Positions 16,539 to 25,200 of a stretch of DNA of 64,000 bases are shown here, piece after piece. Both the position numbers and the translations under genes were made by a program. The stretch lies in the NCBI RefSeq assembly GCF_016458305.1, contig NZ_JAEMHL010000006.1:124001-188000 (forward strand), written 5' to 3'. The stretch comes from Geomonas anaerohicana. Lineage in GTDB: Bacteria; Desulfobacterota; Desulfuromonadia; Geobacterales; Geobacteraceae. The number at the start of each line of letters is the position of its first letter. Within the stretch, counting starts at the first letter, position 1. A model generated the notes under the pieces. It saw only the letters and a program-made list of their open reading frames with translations. It was not told the DNA's origin and ran no database searches.

Positions 16539-17477
16539 ATGAAATACGACGTGGTCGGGTTGGGTGTCTGCACTATGGACCTGCTCATGGTGGTGGATGA
16601 ACTGCCGGGAGGGGAACTGGTGCAGCGGGCGCATGCCTCGGCCCTGGCGGGGGGAGGGCCGGTGGCGACGGCGCTGGTAGCCCTGGCGCGCCTGGGGGCG
16701 CGCTGCGCGATGCTGGATCTTGTTGGCGGCGACCTGATCGGCCGCATGATCGTGGCCGAACTAGATGCGGAAGGTGTCGATACGGCGGGCATGGTCATTG
16801 ACGCCGGCAGCACCTCTTCTCAGGCGACCGTCCTGGTCAGAAAGCGCGACGGCGCCCGCGCCATCACCTTCGCGCCGGGAACCTCCGCTGAACTCTCCCC
16901 TGCAGGGGACTGGCTCCGCAGGTGCCTGTCCCCTTTTGAGGAGATGATTCGCTCCGCAAAGATCCTGCACCTGAACGGACGGCACTGGCAGGCCTGCCTC
17001 AAGGCTGCCCGGATGGCGCGGGATGCCGGGGTGCTGGTTTCATTTGACGGCGGTTCGCACCGTTTCCGGCCTGAGCACGTGGAACTGTTGCCGCTGGTGG
17101 ACATCTGCATCGTCGCCGAGGAGTACGCCGCGAGTTGCACCGGGGCCTCCTCACCGGGGCAGGCCGCACAGGCCCTCCTGCAGTACGGCCCCCGGGTGGT
17201 CGGAGTCACCAGCGGAACGCGAGGGAGTGTCCTGCTGACCCGTGACGGCGAGATTTTGCACCAGCCGGCTTACCCCGTGGAGCAGGTGATCGACACCACC
17301 GGCGCAGGCGACGCCTACCACGGCGGCTTCCTCTTCGGCCTCGCGCGTGGGCTGTCATTGAAAGACTCTGCCCGCTACGCCGCGGCGCTGGGCGCCTTGA
17401 ACACGAGAGCCCTGGGCGGCCGCGCCGCTTTACCCACCCTGGACCAACTTCAGCAGTTCCTCGAACGTCGCGGCTAG
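16539..17477 (+). CDS. PfkB-family carbohydrate kinase
   Basis: A 312-residue ribokinase-like sugar kinase. The N-terminal glycine motif is AGGGPVATALVALARLG (about residues 37-54), and the C-terminal signature DTTGAGDAYHGGFLFG (about 252-267) holds the catalytic Asp in TGAGD. These transfer phosphate from ATP to a sugar; which sugar is unclear. An unusual stretch at residues 123-132 (GDWLRRCLSP) is encoded by a REP palindrome (16905-16933) read in frame, so the gene seems to have taken up a repeat without losing its frame. Two more copies lie just upstream. The start has AAAGGCGG upstream. Confidence 0.85.
   Translation: MKYDVVGLGVCTMDLLMVVDELPGGELVQRAHASALAGGGPVATALVALARLGARCAMLDLVGGDLIGRMIVAELDAEGVDTAGMVIDAGSTSSQATVLVRKRDGARAITFAPGTSAELSPAGDWLRRCLSPFEEMIRSAKILHLNGRHWQACLKAARMARDAGVLVSFDGGSHRFRPEHVELLPLVDICIVAEEYAASCTGASSPGQAAQALLQYGPRVVGVTSGTRGSVLLTRDGEILHQPAYPVEQVIDTTGAGDAYHGGFLFGLARGLSLKDSARYAAALGALNTRALGGRAALPTLDQLQQFLERRG
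16905..16933. repeat. REP palindrome copy 4, inside the PfkB gene
   Basis: A 29-base copy (GGGGACTGGCTCCGC followed by AGGTGCCTGTCCCC) lies within the coding sequence and starts at codon position 1. It is nearly identical to the intergenic copy at 33425-33454. Confidence 0.85.
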
Positions 17478-18349
17478 CGCCTTGCCGGCGCAGGCCGCTG
17501 CCCCGCCCAGATACTCCACAACACCAACACCCCACCCACAATCTGCAGGGGCGTCAGGCTCTGCCCCAGCACCAGGAAACCGAGCGCCGTGGCCATGACC
17601 GGGCTCAACAGCCCCAGCAGCGAGACCGCGGAGGGCTGCAGGCGCCGGATCCCCCAGAAGAAGATCATGTAGGTGATGCCGGTGCCGAAGACACCCAGGT
17701 AGGCGTAGCCGAGCACGTTCTTGACGCTAAGAGCCGCGAGCGGCTCCTCGAAGAACAGGGCGAAGGGAAGCAGGAACAGTCCCCCGAAAACCAACTGCCA
17801 CCCGGTAAAGGCGGCGATGGGAAGCGGTGTTGCAGCCCAGCGCTTTGTGAGGACCGTGCCGAGGGCCATGCAGCCGGCGCCGGCAAAGGCAGCCGCGAGG
17901 CCCATGGCGTCCAGCCGGGCGGCCGGGGTGAGCACCAGCAGGGCGACGCCTACGACGCCGGTGCCGGCCGCGATCCAGGCAAGGCGCGTGGGGGTGCTGT
18001 TCAGGAGTGGCCGGGAGAGCACGATGACCGCCAGCGGCTGGGTCGCTATCACGGTAGCGGCCACCCCGCCGGGGAGCCGGTAGGCGGCAATGAAGAGCAG
18101 CGCCTGGAACACGCCGATATTCAAAAGCCCCAGGAACAACAGCCGGCCCCACCACTCCCCAGTAGGCGCGCGGCGCTGCAAGGCGATCATGACCAGGCCG
18201 ATGGGGAGCACGCGCAGCAGTGCCGCGGTGAGCGGGTGGTTCGGGGGGAGCATCTGCGTGGTCACGATGTAGGTGCTGCCCCAGATGCAGGGGGCGATCG
18301 CCGTGATGAGGGAGGTGCGCACAAGGTGCCGGTTCTTGTCGGTTGTCAT
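17474..18349 (-). CDS. EamA/DMT-family transporter
   Basis: A 291-residue membrane protein with ten predicted helices in two EamA repeats (about residues 10-140 and 150-285). Typical motifs are PCIWGSTYIV in the first repeat and GTGITYMIFFWGIRRLQPS in the second. Family members export amino acids or other metabolites; the substrate is unknown. The ATG at 18349 follows the MFS gene by 32 bases and the end overlaps the convergent PfkB gene by four bases. It probably belongs to one unit with the MFS transporter. Confidence 0.85.
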   Translation of the reverse strand: MTTDKNRHLVRTSLITAIAPCIWGSTYIVTTQMLPPNHPLTAALLRVLPIGLVMIALQRRAPTGEWWGRLLFLGLLNIGVFQALLFIAAYRLPGGVAATVIATQPLAVIVLSRPLLNSTPTRLAWIAAGTGVVGVALLVLTPAARLDAMGLAAAFAGAGCMALGTVLTKRWAATPLPIAAFTGWQLVFGGLFLLPFALFFEEPLAALSVKNVLGYAYLGVFGTGITYMIFFWGIRRLQPSAVSLLGLLSPVMATALGFLVLGQSLTPLQIVGGVLVLWSIWAGQRPAPARR

Positions 18350-18381
18350 GATCTTTCTAACCTGGTCTGTCGCCGGTTGGC

Positions 18382-19629
18382 TCAGATGAATTCCTCGAAG
18401 TAGTCGAGATCCTTGTGGAAGGTCTCCTGCAGCCGCGACAGGGAGAACAGGGCGATGACCAGGGTGAGCACGCCGACGACGACGGCGCCGGTCTCGATGC
18501 CTAAGCTCTTGCGGGCCACCTGGAACAGCATGGTGATGGGGATGGTCATGCCGCGCACGAAGTTGGGCACCGAGGTGGCGACGGTTGCGCGCAGGTTGGT
18601 GCCGAACTGCTCGGCCGCCACGGTGACGAAGATGGCCCAGTAGCCGATGCCGAAGCCGAGCAGGCAGCAGATGGCGTAGAAGGCGCCGGCGCTCACTCCC
18701 GCGGCACTGAAGTAGACGGCGACGGCGGCGACGGTGATGAGCAGGAACAAGAGCACCACCTTCTTGCGGCTTTGCAGCAGCTGGCTCAGCACCCCGCTGG
18801 CCAGGTCCCCGCCGACCAGGCCCAGGTAGCAGTACATGACTGCATTGCCCGCACTCACCGCCCCCTGCACCTTGAGCACCTTGGCGAATTCCGGGGAGAA
18901 GGTGATCAGCACTCCGACCACGAACCAGGACGGGAGACCGATCAGGATCGAGTGCAGGAAGCGCCCGAAACGGTCCCGCGAAGTGAACAGGGCCAGGAAG
19001 TTCCCTTTGGGCATCTCGCGCGACTCCATCCCCTTGAACATTCCGGATTCGGCCACGCTGAGCCTGAGTACCAGGAGCATCAGTCCGAGGACGCCGCCGA
19101 TGACGAAGGCGGTGCGCCAGTCGAACTGCTTGGCAACGAAGTTGGCGAGGATGGCGCCTGAGACGCCGACCGTTGCGACGATCATGGTGCCGTAGCCCCT
19201 GATGGAGCGGTGCAGCACCTCGGAGACCAGCGTGATCCCTGCGCCCAACTCGCCGGCCAGACCGACCCCGGCCAGGAAGCGGAGCAGGGCGTAGGCCTCC
19301 ATGGAGTGCACCGTGGCGTTGGCGAGGTTGGCCAGCGAATAGATGAAGATGGACCCGAACATGATCTTCAGGCGCCCCTTGCGGTCCCCGAGAATCCCCC
19401 AGAGGATCCCCCCCAGCAGCATGCCCGCCATCTGCATGTTGAGCAGGAACACCCCCTGGTCGATCAGTTCCTGTCCTGCCAGTCCGATCCCCTTGAGACT
19501 CGGCACCCGTACGATGCTGAACAGCACCAGGTCGTAGATGTCGACAAAATAGCCCAGTGCAGCCACGATCACCGGGAGGCCCAGTACCTGCCGCCACGCG
19601 GTCGCGGAATGTTGGCTCGTTTCAGTCAT
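18382..19629 (-). CDS. MFS transporter
   Basis: A 415-residue major facilitator protein with twelve hydrophobic segments. The loop between helices 2 and 3 carries the family signature GILGDRKGR, and the helix-4 region has LAGVGLAGELGAGITLVSEV, as in the metabolite:proton symporter branch (shikimate, proline or sugar acid carriers). The substrate cannot be assigned. The EamA transporter follows 32 bases downstream, and a lipoprotein gene is 20 bases upstream on the same strand, suggesting a three-gene unit. Confidence 0.85.
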   Translation of the reverse strand: MTETSQHSATAWRQVLGLPVIVAALGYFVDIYDLVLFSIVRVPSLKGIGLAGQELIDQGVFLLNMQMAGMLLGGILWGILGDRKGRLKIMFGSIFIYSLANLANATVHSMEAYALLRFLAGVGLAGELGAGITLVSEVLHRSIRGYGTMIVATVGVSGAILANFVAKQFDWRTAFVIGGVLGLMLLVLRLSVAESGMFKGMESREMPKGNFLALFTSRDRFGRFLHSILIGLPSWFVVGVLITFSPEFAKVLKVQGAVSAGNAVMYCYLGLVGGDLASGVLSQLLQSRKKVVLLFLLITVAAVAVYFSAAGVSAGAFYAICCLLGFGIGYWAIFVTVAAEQFGTNLRATVATSVPNFVRGMTIPITMLFQVARKSLGIETGAVVVGVLTLVIALFSLSRLQETFHKDLDYFEEFI

Positions 19630-19649
19630 GCGCGTCTCCAGTGTTGTGA

Positions 19650-20048
19650 TTACGGCTCACGGCAGGGTGCCTCGGCGGCGTCGGGGAGGGTGGCCAGCGG
19701 TTGCAGGCCCAGGGCCGCAGCGGACTCCGCTTGCCCGGGCGGGATCTCGAAAATGGCGATACGCCCGTCGGGTGCGCCGCAGACCGTGGCATACATTCTG
19801 CCGTCCGTGCCGCAGGTGGCCCGGCGGACGGTGATCCCCGCCTTGCGGAGCTCCTGCTCAAGTTCGGCGAGGCTCTTGCCGCCCCCGGTGCATTGCTGCG
19901 AGCCGAGCGGGCGGTAGTACTTGCTGCCGGAGGCGGGCGGGTCGTTGAGTCGGTGCAGGCAGCCCGCGAGCATGGTGCAGGCGAGGAGCAGGGCCACGGC
20001 ACGGCCTGCTTCCGTGCGCCGATGTGTGTGCATGTGATCCATGTGCAT
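19650..20048 (-). CDS. Small lipoprotein of unknown function
   Basis: A 132-residue protein with a charged His-rich start (MHMDHMHTHRR), a hydrophobic stretch and the lipobox LAGC near residue 29, so it is probably lipid-anchored. The mature part has three further cysteines (QQCTGGG, TCGTDG, VCGAPDG) and no recognisable domain. The ATG at 20048 follows AGAGGATCTC. It heads the MFS/EamA unit and has its own promoter. Confidence 0.6.
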   Translation of the reverse strand: MHMDHMHTHRRTEAGRAVALLLACTMLAGCLHRLNDPPASGSKYYRPLGSQQCTGGGKSLAELEQELRKAGITVRRATCGTDGRMYATVCGAPDGRIAIFEIPPGQAESAAALGLQPLATLPDAAEAPCREP

Positions 20049-20085
20049 GAGATCCTCTATGGGATGCCCTTAAGAATTTGCTCTT

Positions 20086-20113
20086 AATACAACGGGGACT
20101 ACTGCAAAGTCAA
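20086..20113 (-). promoter_or_regulatory. Sigma-70 promoter of the lipoprotein/transporter unit
   Basis: On the minus strand TTGACT and TGTATT are separated by 16 bases, 38 bases from the lipoprotein start. Confidence 0.5.
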
Positions 20114-20150
20114 TGACAATGCGGATTAGTGACAATCTTCCGCCAGTGAA

Positions 20151-20185
20151 AGTCCCCCTTGTGAAAGGGGGACTTAGGGGGATTT
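20151..20185. repeat. Palindromic repeat, GTCCCCCTT family
   Basis: AGTCCCCCTTGTGAAAGGGGGACT followed by TAGGGGGATT, the same family as 11207-11298 and 40785-40876. Confidence 0.75.
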
Positions 20186-20188
20186 CCT

Positions 20189-20301
20189 GGTTCCCAAGCT
20201 CCAGCTTGGGAACCCCATATGGCGCAAAGCTCCAGCTTTGCATCTGAGGGGAGTTGGAGCTTCGGAGAGGCTTTGCGTTCCCAAGGTGGACCTTGGGAAC
20301 G
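20189..20301. repeat. Cluster of three short hairpins
   Basis: Three hairpins follow in a row: GTTCCCAAGCTCCAGCTTGG-type at 20191-20213, GCAAAGCTCCAGCTTTGC at 20224-20241, and GTTCCCAAGGTGGACCTTGG-type at 20277-20300. Together with the two neighbouring repeats they fill the 360 bases between the lipoprotein promoter and the GGDEF gene. I see no gene here. Confidence 0.8.
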
Positions 20302-20360
20302 AGATCAAAGATGGGAGATGCGCTGGCACTGTAGGGGCGCCAGGGTTCGGCGTGAGCGGA

Positions 20361-20391
20361 GGGGGACAGGCACCTAGCGGAGCCGGTCCCC
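20361..20391. repeat. REP palindrome copy 5
   Basis: GGGGGACAGGCACCT with partner GCGGAGCCGGTCCCC, 20 bases beyond the stop codon of the diguanylate cyclase. Confidence 0.85.
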
Positions 20392-20411
20392 GGGGAGCGC
20401 GGTCGGTCTGG

Positions 20412-22094
20412 CTATGACTGGTCTTCGGTCTGACTTGCGGGGGCGGTGCAACTCGCTATGACGCGGTCGCGGCCCAGTTCTTTTGCTTCGTACAGCGCCT
20501 CGTCTGCCGTGGCGAGCAACTGCTGGATGGTGTCGCCGTCGGCTGGAAACACCGCGATCCCTGCAGAGATGGTGACGTGACCCAGGTGCTGTCTTCCCAT
20601 GGCCAGTTGCAGCCCTTTTACGGCGCTCCTGATACGGTCGCAGATCTCCAGTGCTGTGTCACAGTCCGCCTCGGGAAGTATCAGGGTGAACTCTTCGCCT
20701 CCGAAACGGCAGGCTATGTCACTGTCGCGCACGTTTTTCTGCAGCAGCTGGCCGACTTCTTTCAGGACATGGTCGCCTGCTTCGTGCCCGAAGGTATCGT
20801 TGAAGCTCTTGAAATGGTCCACGTCGAGCATGACCACGCTGAGCGGCTGGCTGGTCCTGGTCGCGCGGCTGATCTCCCGCAGCAGCGACTCTTCCATGTG
20901 GCGCCGGTTCAGCAGGGCGGTCAGTGGGTCGCGGATGGAAAGCTCGCGCAACTGCTCGCGCAGTTGCAGGCTGCGCACGGCGAGGGCGACCTGTTCTGCG
21001 AAAGCCGCCGCCTTCAGCCGGATCCTCTCCAGGTGGTCGGTGTCTTCAGTGCGGGGGAAGCCAAGGTGGAGCGTTCCAAGGGTTTCGTGGTGCGCGGCCA
21101 GCGGGATGCACAGGTGCGCCCACGCGTCTCCCATCTCGACATGTTGACATTCGACGTCGGATGCAGCGGCACTGAGGTGCGTCTGCCCGAGCCTCATGGC
21201 CCAGCACTGGTCGGGAGTGAACGGTCTCCGGTCGGCCGCCCCCCAGGCAGCGGCGTCGGTCATCAGCGTCCTGGACGGGTTGAGCAGGTAGATCCCCCCC
21301 GAGGCATTGGGGAAGAACTTCTCGCCGTAACAGGTGAGAATGCCGCGCGCCTCCTCGAAGTTGGAGCAGGATTGCAGCAGTTGGGTCATGCTGCTCAGGT
21401 CGGAGATGTCCCTGTTGGCAGCCTGCAGGTCTCCGGCAACGATAATGTGACTGCGTGACTCGTGGCGCGCAATGTAGTAGCTGAGGCTCAGCAGGATGAT
21501 GGCAATCACGATACCCGACAGAACTACGACGGTGAGGATCAGGAGGGTGGTGCGTTCGCGGGCGCGACGCTCACTCAGCAGTGTCTTCTCGTGGCTCTTG
21601 ATTTCGTCGATTCCGGCGCGGATGGCGGTCATGAGGGAGGTACCCTCTTCAGTCAATTGAGCCTGCTCCGGGCCGCGGAAACCCATCCTGTCGTAGTGGG
21701 AAATGGAGAGTTTGAAGATGGTGATCTTCCGCTGGATCATTTCCTGGAGTTTGACTAGCCGCCTTTGCTGGCTCTGGTTGTCGCCGGTCAGTTCCTTTAC
21801 TTCGTTCAGGTTCTCCTGTGCACTCTGGGCAAAAATTTCGCAACGGGATTTTTGCTGTACGTTGCCGGTGAGGATGTAGCCGCGCCTGCTGCTTTCCGCC
21901 TGCAGCATCGAGTTGTTCAGGTTGTCGACCGCCATGATGACGTCATAGGTGTGTTGCGTCAGCACGTTGGTCTGGACAAGTTCCGTCCTGATGAAGTAGG
22001 AAAGAACGAGCATCACAGTCAGTAGCAGCAAGGCTGCCGAGAAAGTGAGGTCGATGGTTCTAAGGCGTTTGTGAGAGTGGTTGAGATAACTCAC
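20412..22094 (-). CDS. Diguanylate cyclase, CHASE3-GAF-GGDEF
   Basis: A 560-residue inner-membrane enzyme that makes c-di-GMP. Two membrane helices (about residues 15-37 and 180-205) flank a periplasmic CHASE3 sensor with the pattern QAESSRRGYILTGN. A GAF-like domain covers about 225-370, and the GGDEF domain about 385-545. The active site is intact (GGEEF in CRFGGEEFTLIL), the inhibitory site RxxD (RDSD) lies five residues before it, and the Asp in GHEAGD that contacts guanine in normal cyclases is present. In the cGAMP-making Hypr type this Asp is Ser, so c-di-GMP is expected. The GTG start at 22094 encodes MSYLNHS. Confidence 0.9.
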   Translation of the reverse strand: MSYLNHSHKRLRTIDLTFSAALLLLTVMLVLSYFIRTELVQTNVLTQHTYDVIMAVDNLNNSMLQAESSRRGYILTGNVQQKSRCEIFAQSAQENLNEVKELTGDNQSQQRRLVKLQEMIQRKITIFKLSISHYDRMGFRGPEQAQLTEEGTSLMTAIRAGIDEIKSHEKTLLSERRARERTTLLILTVVVLSGIVIAIILLSLSYYIARHESRSHIIVAGDLQAANRDISDLSSMTQLLQSCSNFEEARGILTCYGEKFFPNASGGIYLLNPSRTLMTDAAAWGAADRRPFTPDQCWAMRLGQTHLSAAASDVECQHVEMGDAWAHLCIPLAAHHETLGTLHLGFPRTEDTDHLERIRLKAAAFAEQVALAVRSLQLREQLRELSIRDPLTALLNRRHMEESLLREISRATRTSQPLSVVMLDVDHFKSFNDTFGHEAGDHVLKEVGQLLQKNVRDSDIACRFGGEEFTLILPEADCDTALEICDRIRSAVKGLQLAMGRQHLGHVTISAGIAVFPADGDTIQQLLATADEALYEAKELGRDRVIASCTAPASQTEDQS

Positions 22095-22212
22095 GTTGCA
22101 TACCTGTTAACAGTCAGGAGGGTGACCCGTTGATTATAGGCCATGGCGGGAGAATGGGAAGAAGTCAAAGTGAAATGGATGTATGCACCAGCCGAGGCTG
22201 TTATCGCCCGAG

Positions 22213-25200
22213 CTACGAGCCGATCCGCAACAGCGCCAGGAGTTCCTCGACCGTTACCTTGCCTGAAAGATCGCTCTCGTCGAGCAGACTGTCGGCGAGG
22301 CCGCGCTTTTGCTGGTGCAAGCCGACGATCTTCTCTTCGATGGTCCCCTTGGCGACCAGACGGTAGATGGTGACCGGGCGCTGCTGCCCGATGCGGTGGG
22401 CCCGGTCGGAAGCCTGGTCCTCGACCGCGGGGTTCCACCAGGGATCCATGTGGATGACGTAGTCGGCAGCGGTCAGGTTGAGCCCCACGCCGCCTGCCTT
22501 GAGGCTGATCAGGAACAGATCGCCCGAGCCGGACTGGAAGGCATCGACCCGCTCCTTGCGCTCCGGGGCAGGAGTGCTGCCGTCCAGGTACTGGTAGGGG
22601 ATGCCGGCGCGGTCGAGGTAGTTCCGGATGATCTCCAGGTGCCCCACGAACTGGCTGAAGACCAGCGCCTTGTGGCGGTTTTCCCTGAGTTCGTCGACGA
22701 TCTCGGCGAAGGCGGCCAGCTTCGCGCTCGGTATGACGCTGTCGGGGAGCACCAGGCGCGGGTTGCAGCAGGCGCGGCGCAGCCTCATGATCTCGGCCAG
22801 GATTTTTATGTGCAGTTCCGCCTTCCCCTCGACCTTGTCGATGCCGGCGAGGTTGTCCAGTGCGCTCTTCCTGATCGCCTCGTAGAGTGCCGCTTCTTCC
22901 ATGCCCATTTCTACCGGTATGGTGATCTCGGTCCGGGGGGGGAGTTCCTCGAGCACCTGGTTCTTGGTACGGCGCAGGATGAAGGGCTGGATCAGCCTCT
23001 TGAGCCGCTGGCGCGCCTTCTTGTCCTCGCTCTTCTCGATGGGGGACGCGTACCTCACGTTGAACTGTTTCAGCGAGCCGAGCAGCCCCGGGTTGATGAA
23101 GCGGAACACGTTCCAGAGCTCGCCCAGGTGGTTCTCGATGGGGGTGCCGGTGGCGACCATCTTGAATTTCCCCTGCAGCTTCATGGCGGCCTGGCTTCTC
23201 TTGGTCGCCATGTTCTTGATGGCCTGCGCCTCGTCCAGGACGATCGCCTGCCAGGGCACCGCCTCTAAAAGCTCGGCGTCCTGCTGCAGCAGCCCATAGC
23301 TGCAGATGACCAGGTCGAGCGGCTTGAGACCCTGCAGCAGTTCCGACCGTTTTGGTCCGCCATATACGATGCGATTCAAGGTCGGCGCGAAGCGAGCGGC
23401 TTCGCTGTCCCAATTCAGGCAGACCGAGGTCGGGGCGACCACCAGGGATGGACCTTCCGGCGCCATGCTGAGGACCTGGGCCAGTGCCTGGACCGTTTTG
23501 CCGAGTCCCATGTCGTCGGCGAGGCAGGCGCCCACACCCCAGTAGGCAAGCCGGTTCAGCCAGTTGAAACCTTCCACCTGGTAGCCGCGCAGTTCCGCCT
23601 GCAACGTGGCCGGCAACTGCGGTCGAAACGACTCCGCCTCGCGCAGCCTCTGCACCTGGTCCCGCCAATAGCGGTCGGCCCGGAATTCTCCGGCCGCGGC
23701 GGCGAAATCCTCGAACAGGGAAGAGGCAAGGGGATGGAACCGGAAGGCGGCGCCGCTGGGATCGGCACAGGCAGCCAGGTCGTCCAGGTAGCGCCGCAAC
23801 TGCGAGGAGAGGGCAAGGAATTCGCCGTCGCCCAGTTCCACGAAACGGCCGTGAGCGCTGCGGGCCAAATCCACCAGTTGCCGCAGATCGAGCGCCAGCC
23901 CCTCGTTGATCTTTACCTCTCCTTCCAACTCGAAATAGTCCTTGGCCTGCCTCACGGAAAGCTTGCACTGCCCGGGGGTAACAATCTGTTTTATCTTGAA
24001 ACGTGCGCCCTGCGGCCAGGAGACGCGGACGGTGTCTCCCAGCGATTGCAGCTGCATTAAAAGCTCCAGCGCGCTCTCGGTTCCGGGAACCAGCCACTCC
24101 CCCTCGTTCTCGTCGCTCTCCGCCAGCGCGGTGAGCTGGGACAGTCCGCTTGCTGCCTGCTCCTCCTCGAGCTTCAGGTCGCGCCTGCACTGCACCCGTT
24201 TCCCCTGGACCTCGGCCAGAACGGTCTCGCCGCCGGTGCCCGGTCGGAAGTAGGGGCCGGCATCGGAGAAGGGGCGCACCAGGACCTGCAGCCGCAGGCC
24301 GGCCTGGTAGGGGAGCAGGTGGAAGTGCGGCGTGGCATCGCCCGGGACCTGCTGCGCCGAGTCGATGCCGATGTCCGACTGCACCGTTAGTACCGATGCC
24401 AGCGAATTGATCGCCGCCAGCACCTGGTTCTTGGCCGGGGTAGGGACCTTGAGGCCGGCGCCGATGATGGCGGCGATCTTCTTGTACTCGGCCTTGGCCT
24501 GGTACACCTTGATCCTGGTCGGGGTCTCTTTCTGGAGATAGAGCTTCTGATCCTGCTGGAAAGGGGGGAAGAACTGCAGCTGCAGGAACTCTCCCTCGGT
24601 GGTCAGCTGCAGTTCGGGTTCGCCGTGCACCAGCTCAAGCCGAACAGAAGCGGCGGCGTCGAGGTAGACCTGCGGGTGGCCGATCATGAGCGGCACCGCC
24701 AGGTCCTGGTCCAGCACGTAGCTCTCGCGGTTGTAGTAGCCGGAACCGCGCTCCTTCTTGATACAGGCGCAGATGAGCCGGTCTTGGGCGCTGAGATAAT
24801 CGAGGCTCTCGGCGTCTTCCGCCAGCCGCTTGAACGACACGTTGCGCCCGGCGCTCCATTTGCCGGTGGGTGCCTGCTTCTGTTCCCTGGGCGTGATCTG
24901 GAAGAAGCCGCGCAACTCCTCGAAGTGCCAGATCAGGCGCGACTGCGGCCCCTCCGCATCGACCGCCTCGTCGCCGTTCAGGCGCAACAGGGCTGAGATG
25001 GCGCTTTGCCAGGATTCGACCGGGGCGAGGACGCGGCACAAGGGGATGGGCGCCTTGCCAGGGGCGGGTTCCGCAGCATCCGCCGCAGCCGTTGCCTCGA
25101 TCTCGCGGGCAAGCCAGCTGTGCCCGGAATCTTTTAGCCGCTGCACCAGGGTTGCCTGCTTACGTGCCTCGGCAGGGCGCTGATCGCTGGCGCACCAGTA

